From Mycolicibacterium arabiense (GTDB lineage: Bacteria; Actinomycetota; Actinomycetes; Mycobacteriales; Mycobacteriaceae), in the NCBI RefSeq assembly GCF_010731815.2, contig NZ_AP022593.1, positions 5,766,001 to 5,830,000 of the forward strand: DNA of 64,000 nucleotides, in the 5' to 3' direction. How positions within the stretch are numbered: position 1 is the stretch's first letter; the number at the start of each line of letters is the position of its first letter. The notes beneath the pieces are model-generated. The model did no database searches. It was given only the letters and a program-made list of their open reading frames with translations, and was not told the origin of the DNA. Below are positions 45,401 through 53,759 of this stretch, one piece after another. The translations under genes were made by a program, and so were the position numbers.

Positions 45401-47727
45401 AGTGCACGGGTGTTGGACTGGCCGACGTCCGGCTTCGCACACCGGTCGCACCGGCCCGCGCACGCGACGTTCAGGTGGTCCTGCACGACCGGGAGCTGAC
45501 CCTGTCGTCGCGGTTGGTCGACGCCGGAGCGCCCGACACCGAGCAGGACGGCGGTTGGCTGACCCACAGCGGCGCCGTGGTCGCCGTGCGAGACGACATC
45601 GACGAACTGCTGGACACGGCATGCGATCTCGACGCGGCCCGCCGCCGGTGCACCGAGGAGCTGCCGCCCCGTCACGTGATCGACACGCTCGCGCGCCTCG
45701 GCGTGGCCGCCATGGGCTTCGGTTGGGACGTCCGCGAGATGCACCGCGGGCCGGACGAATTCCTCGCCGTGGTCGATGCGGAAGCGGACGGCTCCGCACC
45801 GACCTCGTGGGCATCGCTGCTCGACGCGGCCACCTCGGCTGCGTCGACGATCTTCGACGGCCCACCGAGACTGCGCATGCCCGCCCGCATCGAACGGGTG
45901 CACGTACACGGTGCACCGCCCGCTACGGCGACACTGCTGGTGCGACGACGGCCGGGAAGCACGACCACCGACGTGACGATCACCGACGACGCCGGTTCGG
46001 TGCTGGTGTCCCTTGCCGGGATGGCATTCGAGGAACTCGAGAACCCCGGGCAGTGGTCGGCGGGCGATCCGACGCGCCTGCTGCACCACGTGGCTTGGCA
46101 CGAGGTGGCGTGGGACTGCGACGATCGGCCGAGTGGTGTCGTGCTGGTCGGCGGCGACGTCGACGGCCTCGACGCGGCGGTGCGCGACCTGACGGCGGCA
46201 GGCGTCCCGTACCGCGCCGTCGAGGACCCGAGCGAGATCGCGGACATCACCGAGTTCGAGGGTCTGCCACCGGATTTGGGCCGAACCGCCGTCGTGGTCG
46301 TGCTCCCGAGGCAGGACGAGGCGCCGGAGTCGTCGGTGGACCTGGTCGTCCGCACACTGACCCGATTGCAGGAATCCAGCCTGACCGCCCGGCTCTGGGT
46401 GCTGACCACCGGCGTGTACGAGGGTGGCAACCTCGCGCACTCGCCGCTATGGGGGCTGGCCCGGGTCGCGGCTGCCGAACACCCCGGACTGTGGGGCGGC
46501 GTCATCGACGTCACCGACGGTCGGCTGCCGCTCGGTGCGTTGACGTCGCTGCACGGCCATGGCGTCGTGGTGATCCGGGACGGGTCGGCACTGGTCGCAC
46601 GTCTCGCCGCGCCTGCCGCCGGGTCGGGCGACCCGATGCAGTGCTCACCGGGAGGCACCTACCTGATCACCGGCGGAACCGGCGTGCTGGGCCTGCTGGT
46701 CGCGCAGCGTCTCGCCGATCTCGGTGCCCGGCGGCTGGTGCTGCTGTCGCGGTCCGGCCTGCCGCCGCGGTCGCAGTGGGACGACGACGCAGACCGTGCG
46801 GACACCATCCGCGCGGTGGCGGCGCTGGAGGAGCGCGGCGTCTCGGTGACGGTCGCGGCCGTCGACCTGGGTGCGCCGGGATCAGCCGACGTCCTGCGGT
46901 CGGTACTGCGCGACCTACCGCCCGTGCGTGGGGTTGTCCACGCCGCGGGCGTGGAAGCCGGTGCGCTGCTGTCGAATACGACTGCCGCGGACTTCGCGGC
47001 CGCCATGCACCCGAAGGTGCACGGCACGCTCGTGCTGCACGAGGTCTTCCCTCCGGAGCAGCTCAACTGGATGGTCCTGTTCTCCTCCTGCGGTTACCTG
47101 GCCGGCTTCCCCGGTCAAGGCGCCTACGCCTGCGCCAACTCGTTCCTCGACGTGATGGCGCGGCACCGGCGCAGCCTCGGGGATCGCACCACCGCGATCG
47201 CGTGGACGGCGTGGCGTGGTCTCGGCATGGGATCGGCGTCGGACTTCGTCGCCGCGCAGCTCGACGCGCTCGGGATGGGTACCGTGACGGCCGACGACGC
47301 CCTGCGGGCACTGGATCTCGCGATGCGCGACGACGACCCGAACGTGGTCGTACTGCCGGTGCTGCCTGCCGCAACCACCGTGCCGATCCTCGCCGACGTC
47401 GCCCCTGCCGATGACGACTCGGCCGATGGCGGCGACGGGAGCGACGCCGAGATGGGCTCGGGCGAGATCGATCCCGACCGGCTCGCCCGGCTGGTGCTCA
47501 CCGCCGTGGCGGGCCAGCTCGGGCTCGCCGAGGCCGACCTGGACGCCGACCTGCCACTGGTCGAACTGGGCGTCGACTCGATCATGACCGTCCGTCTGCG
47601 CCGTCAGCTGGAGAAGCAGACCGGCCTGTCACTGCCACCGACGCTGCTGTGGGAGCACCCCACGGCGGCGGCCGTATCGGCCCGGATCGTGGAGATGCTC
47701 TCACCCGCATCCCCGGTCAGCCGGTGA
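42496..47727 (+). CDS. Iterative type I polyketide synthase, 6-methylsalicylic acid synthase type
   Basis: A 1743-residue single-module synthase. KS (about 17-445) has active Cys 189 in LDAACAASL, HGTGTPSGDP and GHLEGGAG. AT has VIGHSVGE (Ser near 633). A DH/thioester-hydrolase-type domain has RPYPGDHPVQATEIIP (His near 938). KR has LITGGTGVLG (near 1390) and the catalytic block GAYACANSFLD (near 1543). ACP has LGVDSIMTV (Ser near 1694). There is no terminal TE. The KS block MGVNSDDYGKLIMEDLPGIE and the DH block are, as I know them, characteristic of bacterial 6-MSA/orsellinate synthases; a conserved KR fits 6-methylsalicylate better than orsellinate. A possible leaderless start has CAATAT seven bases before ATG 42496. 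It abuts mycobactin genes where mbtI is missing. Confidence 0.85.
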   Translation: MDLGKAYQSSPEAIASPEPIAVIGLGVRVAGNVSTPAAFWNFLLDGRSDVREVPEERWEPYLRRDPRNAAVLRDTTRWGTFLDDLPGFDAEFFGVSPREAELMDPQQRLALEVSWEALEHAGVQPKTLAGSDTAVLMGVNSDDYGKLIMEDLPGIEAWTGIGTSLCGIANRVSHLLDLRGPSVALDAACAASLVAVHQACQMLRAGETSLALAGGVSALIGPGLVRVLDEAGATASDGRCKTFDASADGYGRGEGAGVVVLKRLADAQRDGDRVLAVVRGGAIAQDGRTVGIMSPNGEAQAEMFARACRTAGVAPASIGFVEAHGTGTPSGDPTEVGALAAVYGRGRADDDRCRIGSVKPNVGHLEGGAGVIGLIKAVLALHHETIPPTAGLRELTPAIDWAASGLRVPTSVEPWPRGDAPRRAAVCSYGYGGTIAHVLLEEAPAPSKPRGSETSAPLVVPLSARSEARLAAAGEALADHLRVVDVPTRLVAATMWTRRTHEPVRAAIVAEHPHEVTSALDALARGEAAANLVTGSARPWQHEGAVWVFSGHGSHWSGMGCELLSAEPVFARVVDQVDEVFGVELGFSAREALTTGELGGTDRVQALTFAMQVGLAAVLRERGVTPAAVIGHSVGEVAACVVAGVFDLRHGAAVACYRARGFRSVAGQGAMALVRLPFADAEQRLDGRDDVVAAISASTESTVISGLADAVDEISTEWTDQGIVVRRVNTDVAFHSPAMDALVGDLARHVADLPPTTAARIPLYTTALADPRSTAPRDHDYWATNLRGRVRFAEAITAAAEDGHRLFLEVSAHPVVSHSVVETLLGLGIDEHAAIPVLRRDTPEVRAVATAVATLYCHGANVDHGIGSHEPWAGDLPGTQWQHRRFWRTPTPPPGGRGVHDVASHTLLGGRIDVVGAMSTRMWQTRLDLDSRPYPGDHPVQATEIIPAAVLLNTFLTAARGGRVDEPGECTGVGLADVRLRTPVAPARARDVQVVLHDRELTLSSRLVDAGAPDTEQDGGWLTHSGAVVAVRDDIDELLDTACDLDAARRRCTEELPPRHVIDTLARLGVAAMGFGWDVREMHRGPDEFLAVVDAEADGSAPTSWASLLDAATSAASTIFDGPPRLRMPARIERVHVHGAPPATATLLVRRRPGSTTTDVTITDDAGSVLVSLAGMAFEELENPGQWSAGDPTRLLHHVAWHEVAWDCDDRPSGVVLVGGDVDGLDAAVRDLTAAGVPYRAVEDPSEIADITEFEGLPPDLGRTAVVVVLPRQDEAPESSVDLVVRTLTRLQESSLTARLWVLTTGVYEGGNLAHSPLWGLARVAAAEHPGLWGGVIDVTDGRLPLGALTSLHGHGVVVIRDGSALVARLAAPAAGSGDPMQCSPGGTYLITGGTGVLGLLVAQRLADLGARRLVLLSRSGLPPRSQWDDDADRADTIRAVAALEERGVSVTVAAVDLGAPGSADVLRSVLRDLPPVRGVVHAAGVEAGALLSNTTAADFAAAMHPKVHGTLVLHEVFPPEQLNWMVLFSSCGYLAGFPGQGAYACANSFLDVMARHRRSLGDRTTAIAWTAWRGLGMGSASDFVAAQLDALGMGTVTADDALRALDLAMRDDDPNVVVLPVLPAATTVPILADVAPADDDSADGGDGSDAEMGSGEIDPDRLARLVLTAVAGQLGLAEADLDADLPLVELGVDSIMTVRLRRQLEKQTGLSLPPTLLWEHPTAAAVSARIVEMLSPASPVSR

Positions 47728-49378
47728 TCGCCGCGACCACCTTCTTCTTGTCGACCTTGCCGACGGCGGTCATCGGCAGTGACGGCATCGGCACCAGCAC
47801 GTCGGGCCGGGCGTGCTTGGACGCCCCGCGCTCGTCGAGGAAGGCGTTGAGGTCCGCCAGGCCGACCGGTGCGCCGCGGAAGACGATTGCCGCGCAGATC
47901 TTCTCGCCCAGGTAGTCGTCGGGCAGCGCCACGGCTGCCACCGCGTACACGGCGGGATGGGTGAGCAGGTGGTCTTCGAGGTCGCTCGCCGAGACCGTCT
48001 CGCCACCCCGGTGGATCACGTCCTTGATGCGGCCGACGACCTCGATGTTGCCTGCCCTCGGGCCGTCGGCGAAGATCCGCACCCGGTCGCCGGATCGGTA
48101 GAAGCCGTCGGGGGTGAACGAGCGGGCGTTCGCCTCGTCGGCGCGGTAGTAGCCGTTGATGGTGTACGGGCCGCGGACCAGTAGCTCGCCCTCCTCGCCG
48201 GGGGCGACCTCGACGCCGTTCTCGTCGACGACGCGCAGCTCGTCATGGGGGGACACGGGCCTGCCCTGGGTGTTGGCGACCACCTCGACGGGGTCACCGG
48301 GCCTGGTGAACTGCAGCATGCCCTCGGCCATGCCGAAGATCTGCTGCAGCCCGGTGGTCAGGCCGTCGTAGATGTAGCGGGCCTCCTCGCGCGACAGCCG
48401 GGACCCACCGACCTGAACCAGGCGCAACGACGTCGGCAGCACCGGCTCCCACTCGCACGCCTGGGTCCACAGCTTGGCCAGCGCGTTGACCAGGGCGGTG
48501 ACCGTCACGCCGTACCGGTCGATCAGCGCGAACGCGGACTCGGGGCTCGGATCGTCGGTGAACACCGTGGTGGCACCAACGGTCATCGACCCGAGCAGGC
48601 CTGGGCACGCGAATGGGAAGTTGTGCCCTGCGGGCAGCACCACCAGGTACACGTCGTCGTGGACGAGGCCACACGCCTGCGCGCTCGCGGTCGTGTTGTA
48701 GACGTAGTCGTCGTGGGTCCGTGGGATCAGCTTCGGCAGGCCCGTGGTGCCGCCCGACACCAGCAGGACGGCGGGCGCGGTGGTGTCGACGTCGTAGGCG
48801 GGTGGCGTGGTGTCGGGGCCGTTCCGAAGGTCGGACCAGGAGTCGAACGGGCCCTGCTCGCCGAGTACCAGGACGTGCCGTAGGTCGGGATTGGCCTCGA
48901 CGAGCTCGGTCGCCATGTCGCGGTAGTCGAAGCCGGCCGCGACGTCCGGGATGATCAGACCGACCGCGCCGCTCACCTCGGCGAAGTGCCCCAGCTCCGC
49001 CGAGCGATGGCCCGGCAGGCACAGCACCGGCACCGCGCCCGCCCGCAGCAGCGCGAAGGCGGCGACGGCGAACTCCTTCGAGTTGGGCAGTTGCAGCAGC
49101 ATTCGGTCACCGGGACGAATCCCGCGAGCTGCCAGCGCGGCGGCGACTCGGTCGGCGAGCGCGTCGAGTTCGCCGAAGGTGAGACCTCCGGTGGCATCGA
49201 TCACAGCGGGCTTGTCGGGCCATTGCCGGGCGGCGTCGCGGAGGATGTCGTCGAGCCGGCGTCCCTGCCAGTAACCGGCCCGGCGGTACTCGTCGGCGCG
49301 GTCGTGCGGAAACGGTGTGAAACCCCGTACGAGATCCCGTTGCTCGCCTTGAAATGCCTGGTGGGTTGACGTGTTCAC
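47717..49378 (-). CDS. mbtA: Aryl-acid adenylate ligase for mycobactin (MbtA)
   Basis: A 553-residue DhbE-type ligase that activates the aryl acid as AMP ester and loads it on the aryl carrier domain of MbtB. Core motifs are LLVSGGTTGLPKLIPRTH (P-loop-like), QQIFGMAEGML and the YRSGDRVR block. The binding-pocket stretch is GHNFPFACPG. The Cys in this motif marks salicylate-type ligases (DHB enzymes have Ser), while the Phe before Ala replaces the Leu I recall in MbtA, YbtE and PchD. GTG 49378 is preferred over a frame start at 49582 because the extra residues are non-conserved and the IdeR boxes lie just upstream. It converges with the polyketide synthase gene, with stops overlapping by 11 bases. 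Confidence 0.9.
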   Translation of the reverse strand: MNTSTHQAFQGEQRDLVRGFTPFPHDRADEYRRAGYWQGRRLDDILRDAARQWPDKPAVIDATGGLTFGELDALADRVAAALAARGIRPGDRMLLQLPNSKEFAVAAFALLRAGAVPVLCLPGHRSAELGHFAEVSGAVGLIIPDVAAGFDYRDMATELVEANPDLRHVLVLGEQGPFDSWSDLRNGPDTTPPAYDVDTTAPAVLLVSGGTTGLPKLIPRTHDDYVYNTTASAQACGLVHDDVYLVVLPAGHNFPFACPGLLGSMTVGATTVFTDDPSPESAFALIDRYGVTVTALVNALAKLWTQACEWEPVLPTSLRLVQVGGSRLSREEARYIYDGLTTGLQQIFGMAEGMLQFTRPGDPVEVVANTQGRPVSPHDELRVVDENGVEVAPGEEGELLVRGPYTINGYYRADEANARSFTPDGFYRSGDRVRIFADGPRAGNIEVVGRIKDVIHRGGETVSASDLEDHLLTHPAVYAVAAVALPDDYLGEKICAAIVFRGAPVGLADLNAFLDERGASKHARPDVLVPMPSLPMTAVGKVDKKKVVAAITG

Positions 49379-49423
49379 GAGCGCAGCCGAGCCCTTCGGG
49401 TAGGAGTGTTGACCGGATCGACA

Positions 49424-49442
49424 ATAGGGTAGCCTCCTCAAA
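49424..49442. promoter_or_regulatory. IdeR box 1 (mbtA side)
   Basis: ATAGGGTAGCCTCCTCAAA matches the iron box TTAGGTTAGCCTAACCTAA at 13 of 19 positions. It lies 45 bases upstream of mbtA and 37 bases before mbtB, in the divergent region. Two boxes in this place are known in M. tuberculosis, where iron-loaded IdeR represses both genes. Confidence 0.75.
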
Positions 49443-49443
49443 G

Positions 49444-49462
49444 TTAGGGCAGCCTTTACTAA
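49444..49462. promoter_or_regulatory. IdeR box 2 (mbtB side)
   Basis: TTAGGGCAGCCTTTACTAA matches the iron box at 14 of 19 positions and starts one base after box 1. Tandem boxes fit two IdeR dimers on opposite faces, as in other mycobacterial mbt control regions. The mbtB ribosome site GGAGGG follows at 49468-49473. Confidence 0.78.
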
Positions 49463-49479
49463 TACTTGGAGGGACCACA

Positions 49480-52400
49480 GTGGGTGTTGCTGCGACGACT
49501 CCGCAGACCGTGCGCGACGAGGTCGCCGAGTTGCTCGGTGTCTCGCCCGAGGCGCTCGACCCCACTGCCGACCTGATCGCATCCGGCTTGGACTCCATCC
49601 GCATGATGTCGCTGTCCGGACGGTGGCGGAAGCAGGGCATCAACGTCGGATTCGCCGCGCTGGCCGCGAGTCCCACCGTCGAGTCGTGGGTGGACCTGGT
49701 AGCCGAGCACGCTCCCCACCTATCCGTCGAAGCCGTTGCTGCAGAACAGGATTCGACGGCAGGTGCCGCTGCGGACGACGACCCCGGCACACCGTTCCCG
49801 TTGGCGCCGATCCAGCACGCGATGTGGGTCGGCAGGCACGGCGAGCAGGAACTCGGCGGCGTGGCAGCGCACCTCTACGTGGAGTTCGACGGCGACGGCG
49901 TCGACCCGGAGCGGTTGCGCATGGCCGCGGCGAAACTCGCTGCGCGCCATCCCATGTTGCGTCAGGAGATCCTGCCCGACGGCACCCAGCGGATCAGCGA
50001 CCGCGGACTCCCGGTCACCGTGTTCGATTTGCGCGACCTCGACGACGACACCGCCGAGGAACGACTCGAGGCCACCAGGGACGCGAAGTCGCATCAGTTG
50101 CTCGACGACGCCGTGCTCGAGATCTCACTGTCACTGCTGCCCGGCGGGCGCACGCGGCTGCACGTCGACATGGACATGCAGGCCGCCGACGCGGTCAGCT
50201 ACCGCAACTTCATGGCCGACCTCGCCGCGCTCTACCGCGGCGCCGATCTGCCCGAACTCGGCTACACCTACCGCGAATACCGCGCCGAGCTGACCGCCAC
50301 CACGCCGCCGCCGTCCGAGGACGACCTACGGTGGTGGGCCGAGCGCGTGCCGGATCTGCCGGAACCGCCTGCGCTGCCGTTGGTTCCGCGCGACGAGCAG
50401 GTGAACCCGCTGCGCAACATCCGGCTGTGGCACGTATTCGACGTCCCCACCCGCGATGCCCTGTTCGCCGCGGCACACCGCCGGGGCCTCACGCCTGCCA
50501 TGGCGATCGCGGCGTCGTATGCGAATGCGTTGGCGCACTGGTCGACCAGTGCGCGGTTCCTGCTGAACCTGCCGATGTTCGGCCGCGAGCCCTACCACCC
50601 CGACGTCGACAAGCTGGTCGGCGACTTCACGTCCTCGCTCATGCTCGACATCGACCTCACCGGAACCACCACGGCGGCGCAGCGCGCCCGCGCGGTCCAG
50701 GAGGTCCTGCACGAGACCGCCCAGCATTCGGCCGTGTCGGGGCTGACCGTCCTGCGCGACGTGAGCCGCCACCGCGGCACGCAGACTCTGGCGACCATCG
50801 TCTACACCTCCGCGCTCGGGCTCGGCGACCTGTTCGCCGGTGACGTCACCGACCAGTTCGGCGAGCCCGTGTGGACGATCTCACAGGGCCCGCAGGTACT
50901 GCTCGACGCGCAGGCGACGCCGCTCGCGAACGGCCTGATGATCAACTGGGACGTCCGCGTCGAGGCGTTCCCGCCGGGTGTCCCGGAGGCGATGTTCGCC
51001 TACCAGGTGGCCGAACTGCGCCGACTGGCCACCGACGACGCGGCGTGGGACACCGCCGATCCGCCCGCGGTGTCCGAGGAGTCCCGCGCGGTGCGCAGCG
51101 CCGCCAACGCCACCGCAGCGCCTGCGAGTGGCGACAATTTGGTCGACGGGTTCTTCCGCAACGCCGAACGCACACCCGACGCGGTCGCGGTCATCGGTAG
51201 CGCAGGCACGCTGACCTACGGAGAGTTGAAGGACCAGGTGCTGTCCATCGCGGCCGCACTGCAGTCGCGTGGCGTGCACCGTGGTGACGTCGTCGCGGTG
51301 ATGGGCCCCAAGAACGCCGAGCAGATCCCCGCCCTGCTGGCGATCCTGACCGCCGGTGCGGCCTACCTGCCGATCGGCGTCGACCAGCCCGCCGAGCGCG
51401 CGGCCCGAATCCTCGAGACCGGCGGCGTCGAGTTCGCGCTCGTCACCGGTACCGAGCTACCCGACGTGCTCGACGTCTGCGGGGTGCCTGCGCTGACCGT
51501 GGCCGACGCCGAGATCGTCGGCGACCCGGCTCATCTGGAGCCCACGGCGGCCGCGCCGAAGGACCTGGCGTACGTGCTGTTCACCTCCGGCTCCACCGGT
51601 GAGCCCAAGGGCGTCGAGTTGACGCACGACGCCGTGATGAACACCCTCGAATTCCTCTACCGCCACTTCGAGATCGGACCCGACGACCGCGCGTTGGCGC
51701 TGTCGCACCTCGAGTCCGACATGTCGGTACCCGACGTGTTCGGCACGTTGCGGGCGGGCGGCGCCGTCGTCGTGGTCGACGAGGACCAGCGCCGGGACCC
51801 CGACGCATGGGCTCGCCTCATCGACGAGCACCGGGTCTCGGTCGTGAACTTCCTGCCCGGCTGGCTGGAGATGCTCGCCGAGGTCCCCGGGTCGCTGGCG
51901 TCGCTGCGGGTGGTGCTAGCCGGCGGCGACTGGGTGCGCCCGGACATGGTGCGCGCGTTGCGCGATCGCGTGCCCGGCGTGCGGTTCGCCGGCCTCGGCG
52001 GCGCCACCGAGACCGCGGTGCACGGCACCATCTACGAGGTCGGCGAGGACCTCGACCGCGACCTGCCCGCCACCTGGACCTCGGTGCCCTACGGCGTGCC
52101 GTTCCCGAACAACGCCTGCCGCGTCGTGAACGTCAACGGTGAGGACTGCCCGGACTGGGTGCCCGGCGAGCTTTGGTTCTCGGGTCGTGGGATCGCCCGC
52201 GGATATCGCGGCAGGCCCGACCTGACCGCAGAGAAGTTCGTCGAGTACGACGGGAGCACCTGGTACCGCTCGGGTGACCTGGTGCGCTACCGGCCCGACG
52301 GCACACTGGAATTCGTCGGACGGGCCGACCATCGGGTCAAGCTCAGCGGCTACCGCATCGAACTCGGCGAGGTCGAGGCCGCACTGTCGCGCGTGGACGG

Positions 52401-53022
52401 CGTCGCGGCCGCCGTGGCGGCAGTCGTCCCCGCAGGAGCCTCCGGCGGTGGGCGCGACGTGCTTGGCGCCATGGTCCGCATCGACGACCCCGCCGTCGAC
52501 ACCGAGACCGTCGCCGCGCGGGTGGCCGACATCCTGCCACCGCACATGGTTCCGCAGCTGCTGGTCGCCACCGACCGAATTCCGTTCTACAACGGCAAGA
52601 TCGACCGCAGGGGCATCACCCAGCAGCTGGTCGAGGCCGGAGTGCCCGCCGAACGCAGCTACCGCGCGCCGTCGACCGCACTGCAGCGGGCACTGGCCGC
52701 CATCATCGGCGAGGTGCTCGGCCGCGACGACGCCGGGTCCGGAATCGGGCTGGACGACGACTTCTTCGCACTCGGCGGGGACTCGGTGCTCGCGACCGCG
52801 ACGGTGGCACGCATCCGCGACTGGCTGGACACGCCGACCGTCATGGTGCCCGACGTCTTCGCGACGCGGACAATCGAAGCGCTGGCCGGCCGCCTGACCG
52901 CACGGGAGGCAGGCAGCGATCGACTCGAACAGGTCGCCGAGCTGTACCTCGAGATCTCCGACATGGACAACGCCGAAGTGGTGTCCGAGTTGGAGCGCGC
53001 CGCCGTGCAGACCCAGTCATGA
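49480..53022 (+). CDS. mbtB: Mycobactin peptide synthetase MbtB (ArCP-Cy-A-PCP), without TE
   Basis: A 1180-residue NRPS that joins the aryl group to Ser (or Thr) and closes the oxazoline. An aryl carrier comes first (GLDSIRMM, Ser 39). The heterocyclisation domain follows, with DMQAADAVS (DxxxxDxxS) near residue 230. The adenylation domain has FTSGSTGEPKG near 703. A PCP with GGDSVLAT near 1101 ends the protein. GTG 49480 is chosen for its GGAGGG site and position after the IdeR boxes; the upstream frame to 49354 is not conserved. Unlike the larger M. tuberculosis MbtB, which carries a C-terminal TE, the TE is a separate gene here. Confidence 0.93.
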   Translation: MGVAATTPQTVRDEVAELLGVSPEALDPTADLIASGLDSIRMMSLSGRWRKQGINVGFAALAASPTVESWVDLVAEHAPHLSVEAVAAEQDSTAGAAADDDPGTPFPLAPIQHAMWVGRHGEQELGGVAAHLYVEFDGDGVDPERLRMAAAKLAARHPMLRQEILPDGTQRISDRGLPVTVFDLRDLDDDTAEERLEATRDAKSHQLLDDAVLEISLSLLPGGRTRLHVDMDMQAADAVSYRNFMADLAALYRGADLPELGYTYREYRAELTATTPPPSEDDLRWWAERVPDLPEPPALPLVPRDEQVNPLRNIRLWHVFDVPTRDALFAAAHRRGLTPAMAIAASYANALAHWSTSARFLLNLPMFGREPYHPDVDKLVGDFTSSLMLDIDLTGTTTAAQRARAVQEVLHETAQHSAVSGLTVLRDVSRHRGTQTLATIVYTSALGLGDLFAGDVTDQFGEPVWTISQGPQVLLDAQATPLANGLMINWDVRVEAFPPGVPEAMFAYQVAELRRLATDDAAWDTADPPAVSEESRAVRSAANATAAPASGDNLVDGFFRNAERTPDAVAVIGSAGTLTYGELKDQVLSIAAALQSRGVHRGDVVAVMGPKNAEQIPALLAILTAGAAYLPIGVDQPAERAARILETGGVEFALVTGTELPDVLDVCGVPALTVADAEIVGDPAHLEPTAAAPKDLAYVLFTSGSTGEPKGVELTHDAVMNTLEFLYRHFEIGPDDRALALSHLESDMSVPDVFGTLRAGGAVVVVDEDQRRDPDAWARLIDEHRVSVVNFLPGWLEMLAEVPGSLASLRVVLAGGDWVRPDMVRALRDRVPGVRFAGLGGATETAVHGTIYEVGEDLDRDLPATWTSVPYGVPFPNNACRVVNVNGEDCPDWVPGELWFSGRGIARGYRGRPDLTAEKFVEYDGSTWYRSGDLVRYRPDGTLEFVGRADHRVKLSGYRIELGEVEAALSRVDGVAAAVAAVVPAGASGGGRDVLGAMVRIDDPAVDTETVAARVADILPPHMVPQLLVATDRIPFYNGKIDRRGITQQLVEAGVPAERSYRAPSTALQRALAAIIGEVLGRDDAGSGIGLDDDFFALGGDSVLATATVARIRDWLDTPTVMVPDVFATRTIEALAGRLTAREAGSDRLEQVAELYLEISDMDNAEVVSELERAAVQTQS

Positions 53023-53759
53023 CCGACGCCCGGTCACTCGTCGTCAAGCCGTGGGTCAAGCGGTATCCGGTCGACGGCGGGCCCGCGACGCTGGTGTTTC
53101 CGCACGCGGGCGGGGCGGCACTGGCCTACCGGTCGCTGGGTACCGCACTGGCGAAGGCGGGCAGCGATGCGTACGTGATGCAGTACCCGCAGCGCGGTGA
53201 CCGCCTGTCGCATCCCGCTCCGGCGAGCGTCGGTGACCTGGCACGCGATCTGTTCGACGCGGGGGACTGGGCCGCGCTGGGTCCCGTCCGGCTGTTCGGG
53301 CACTGCATGGGGGCGGTGGTCGCATTCGAGTTCGCCCGCGTCGCCGAGCGCGAAGGCGTCGAGATCGACGCGCTGTGGGTGTCGGCGAGCGAGGCGCCCT
53401 CGACCGTCGCCGCGGCACCCGATCTGCCGATGGCGCAGAACGAGATCATCGCGGAGATGGTCGATCTGGGCGGCACCGATCCCCGGCTGCTCGACGACGA
53501 CGACTTCGTCGAACTGCTCCTGATGGCGGTGCGCGCCGACTACTCGGCGTTCAACCGGTACGCGTGCGACGCCGACGCTACGATCGCCGCGGACATCCAC
53601 ACCCTCGGCGGCGACCGTGACCATCGCGTCAGCGAGGACATGTTGCGCCGCTGGGAGACTCACACCACGGGCGCGTTCACGCTGTCGATGTTCGACGGCG
53701 GACACTTCTTCGTCAACGACCACACCGCAGAGGTGGCGGAGTTGGTCAATGACGTCTGA
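53019..53759 (+). CDS. mbtT: Stand-alone thioesterase of the mycobactin pathway
   Basis: A 246-residue alpha/beta-hydrolase thioesterase of the RifR/GrsT type: LVFPHAGGAALAYRSL, then GPVRLFGHCMGAVVAFEFARV and the late His in FDGGHFFVND. The nucleophile elbow is GHCMG, so Cys (near residue 96) stands where Ser is normal; this is read directly. The start overlaps mbtB by four bases and mbtC overlaps its end by 11. It may remove wrong acyl groups or do the work of the missing MbtB TE domain. The name follows usage in M. smegmatis and is from memory. Confidence 0.8.
   Translation: MTDARSLVVKPWVKRYPVDGGPATLVFPHAGGAALAYRSLGTALAKAGSDAYVMQYPQRGDRLSHPAPASVGDLARDLFDAGDWAALGPVRLFGHCMGAVVAFEFARVAEREGVEIDALWVSASEAPSTVAAAPDLPMAQNEIIAEMVDLGGTDPRLLDDDDFVELLLMAVRADYSAFNRYACDADATIAADIHTLGGDRDHRVSEDMLRRWETHTTGAFTLSMFDGGHFFVNDHTAEVAELVNDV

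Noticed and set aside
42496..47727. Assigning the polyketide synthase as an orsellinate synthase or a second MbtC/MbtD module
   Set aside because: A conserved KR argues against orsellinate, and the DH/hydrolase block and single-chain iterative layout differ from MbtC and MbtD.
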